Assembly (NCBI GenBank): GCA_030550225.1
Contig: JAUQPV010000166.1
Coordinates: 1-6,065 of the forward strand
DNA from: Acidobacteriota bacterium
GTDB taxonomy: Bacteria > Acidobacteriota > HRBIN11
Direction: 5' to 3'
Length of the DNA stretch: 6,065 nt
Positions 5,648-6,065 of this stretch are shown here, one piece after another. Each line of letters opens with the position of its first letter. Position 1 is the first letter of the stretch. The position numbers were made by a program, and so were the translations under genes. The notes beneath the pieces were generated by a model. The model was not told the origin of the DNA. It ran no database searches and was given only the letters and a program-made list of their open reading frames with translations.

Positions 5648-6065
5648 ATCAGCGAGCTCGAGTCCCACCGGTACCCAGATGGCCGGCCGGGGTGGTCGGC
5701 GGCCTGCTGTTTTTGCTGGCCGTGGGGACGACGGCCTTCATCGTCGGGGCGACGGGGCCCGACCGTCTGCGGGCCTGGCAGACGTTCCTCGTGAACTTCC
5801 TCTTCTGGTCCGGCGTCGCCCAAGCCGGTGTCGTGTGGGCCGCCATCTGGCACCTGACGGGTGCCCGGTGGAGCCGCTTCATGCGACGGGTGGCAGAGGC
5901 CCATGCGGCCTTCCTGCCCGTCTCCTTCCTCTTGTTCTGGGTCCTGTACTTGGGTCGGGAGGTCCTCTTCCCGTGGGTCCGGACGCCGGCCTCCGGCAAG
6001 ACGTGGTGGCTGAATGTCCCGTCCCTCTTTCTACGAGACGGCCTGGGCCTGCTGGTCCTATACGG
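5644..6065 (+). CDS. actF: Alternative complex III membrane subunit ActF (second NrfD-like subunit), 3' partial
   Basis: The frame opens at GTG 5644 and is still open at the window edge, giving the first 140 residues of a protein that is usually about 400 long with ten helices. ActF is the second NrfD-related membrane subunit of ACIII. It has no assigned redox centre and is thought to help in proton movement or in contact with the oxidase. Visible segments: a helix at about 14-36, a helix at 47-70 within WQTFLVNFLFWSGVAQAGVV (45-64), a third at about 88-104 (LPVSFLLFWVLYLGRE), and a fourth beginning near 126 after WWLNVPSLFLRDGLGLL (121-137). These motifs are typical of the ActF branch and differ from ActC, which has HSGTL and GRPW. 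The start overlaps the actE stop by four bases. The downstream part, including any following oxidase or SCO-type genes, is not in the window. Confidence 0.92.
   Translation, partial: MNQRARVPPVPRWPAGVVGGLLFLLAVGTTAFIVGATGPDRLRAWQTFLVNFLFWSGVAQAGVVWAAIWHLTGARWSRFMRRVAEAHAAFLPVSFLLFWVLYLGREVLFPWVRTPASGKTWWLNVPSLFLRDGLGLLVLY

Overview
The window carries most of an alternative complex III (ACIII, Act) operon. ACIII is a membrane quinol:electron-acceptor oxidoreductase that replaces cytochrome bc1 in many bacteria. All genes are on the + strand, in the order actB (5' end cut off by the window edge), actC, actD, actE, actF (3' end cut off). The pentaheme/hexaheme cytochrome gene actA, normally just upstream of actB, would lie outside the window. 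The DNA is GC-rich throughout and uses GTG and TTG starts freely. ACIII occurs in Bacteroidota/Rhodothermota, Acidobacteriota, Planctomycetota, Chloroflexota, several Proteobacteria and candidate phyla, so the operon indicates an aerobic or respiratory bacterium with a high-GC genome but does not fix the phylum.

Layout. 1-2651: actB, a fusion of a molybdopterin-oxidoreductase-like domain with a four-cluster ferredoxin domain. 2652-2883: a gap filled with repeats, namely degenerate octamer arrays in opposite orientation at its two ends and two strong hairpins between them. 2884-4182: actC, an NrfD/PsrC-type ten-helix quinol-binding subunit. 4179-4715: actD (DUF3341), overlapping actC by 4 bases. 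4716-5164: a 449-base stretch with no convincing gene, some repeat-like sequence, a small hairpin and a G-rich run. 5165-5647: actE, a monoheme cytochrome c. 5644 to the window end: actF, the second NrfD-like subunit, overlapping actE by 4 bases.

How the genes work together (family knowledge). Quinol is oxidised at ActC in the membrane. Electrons pass through the iron-sulfur clusters of ActB to the haems of ActA and ActE, and on to a soluble carrier or directly to a cytochrome oxidase. ActD and ActF complete the membrane part. The gene pairs actC/actD and actE/actF are translationally coupled, whereas the actB-actC and actD-actE junctions have been widened by non-coding sequence.

I do not see an undescribed multi-gene system. 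The most unusual points are the octamer-repeat element, which appears to have supplied the last codons and the stop of actB, a tryptophan at the place where ActE normally has its lipobox cysteine, and a two-codon mini-ORF overlapping the TTG start of actE.
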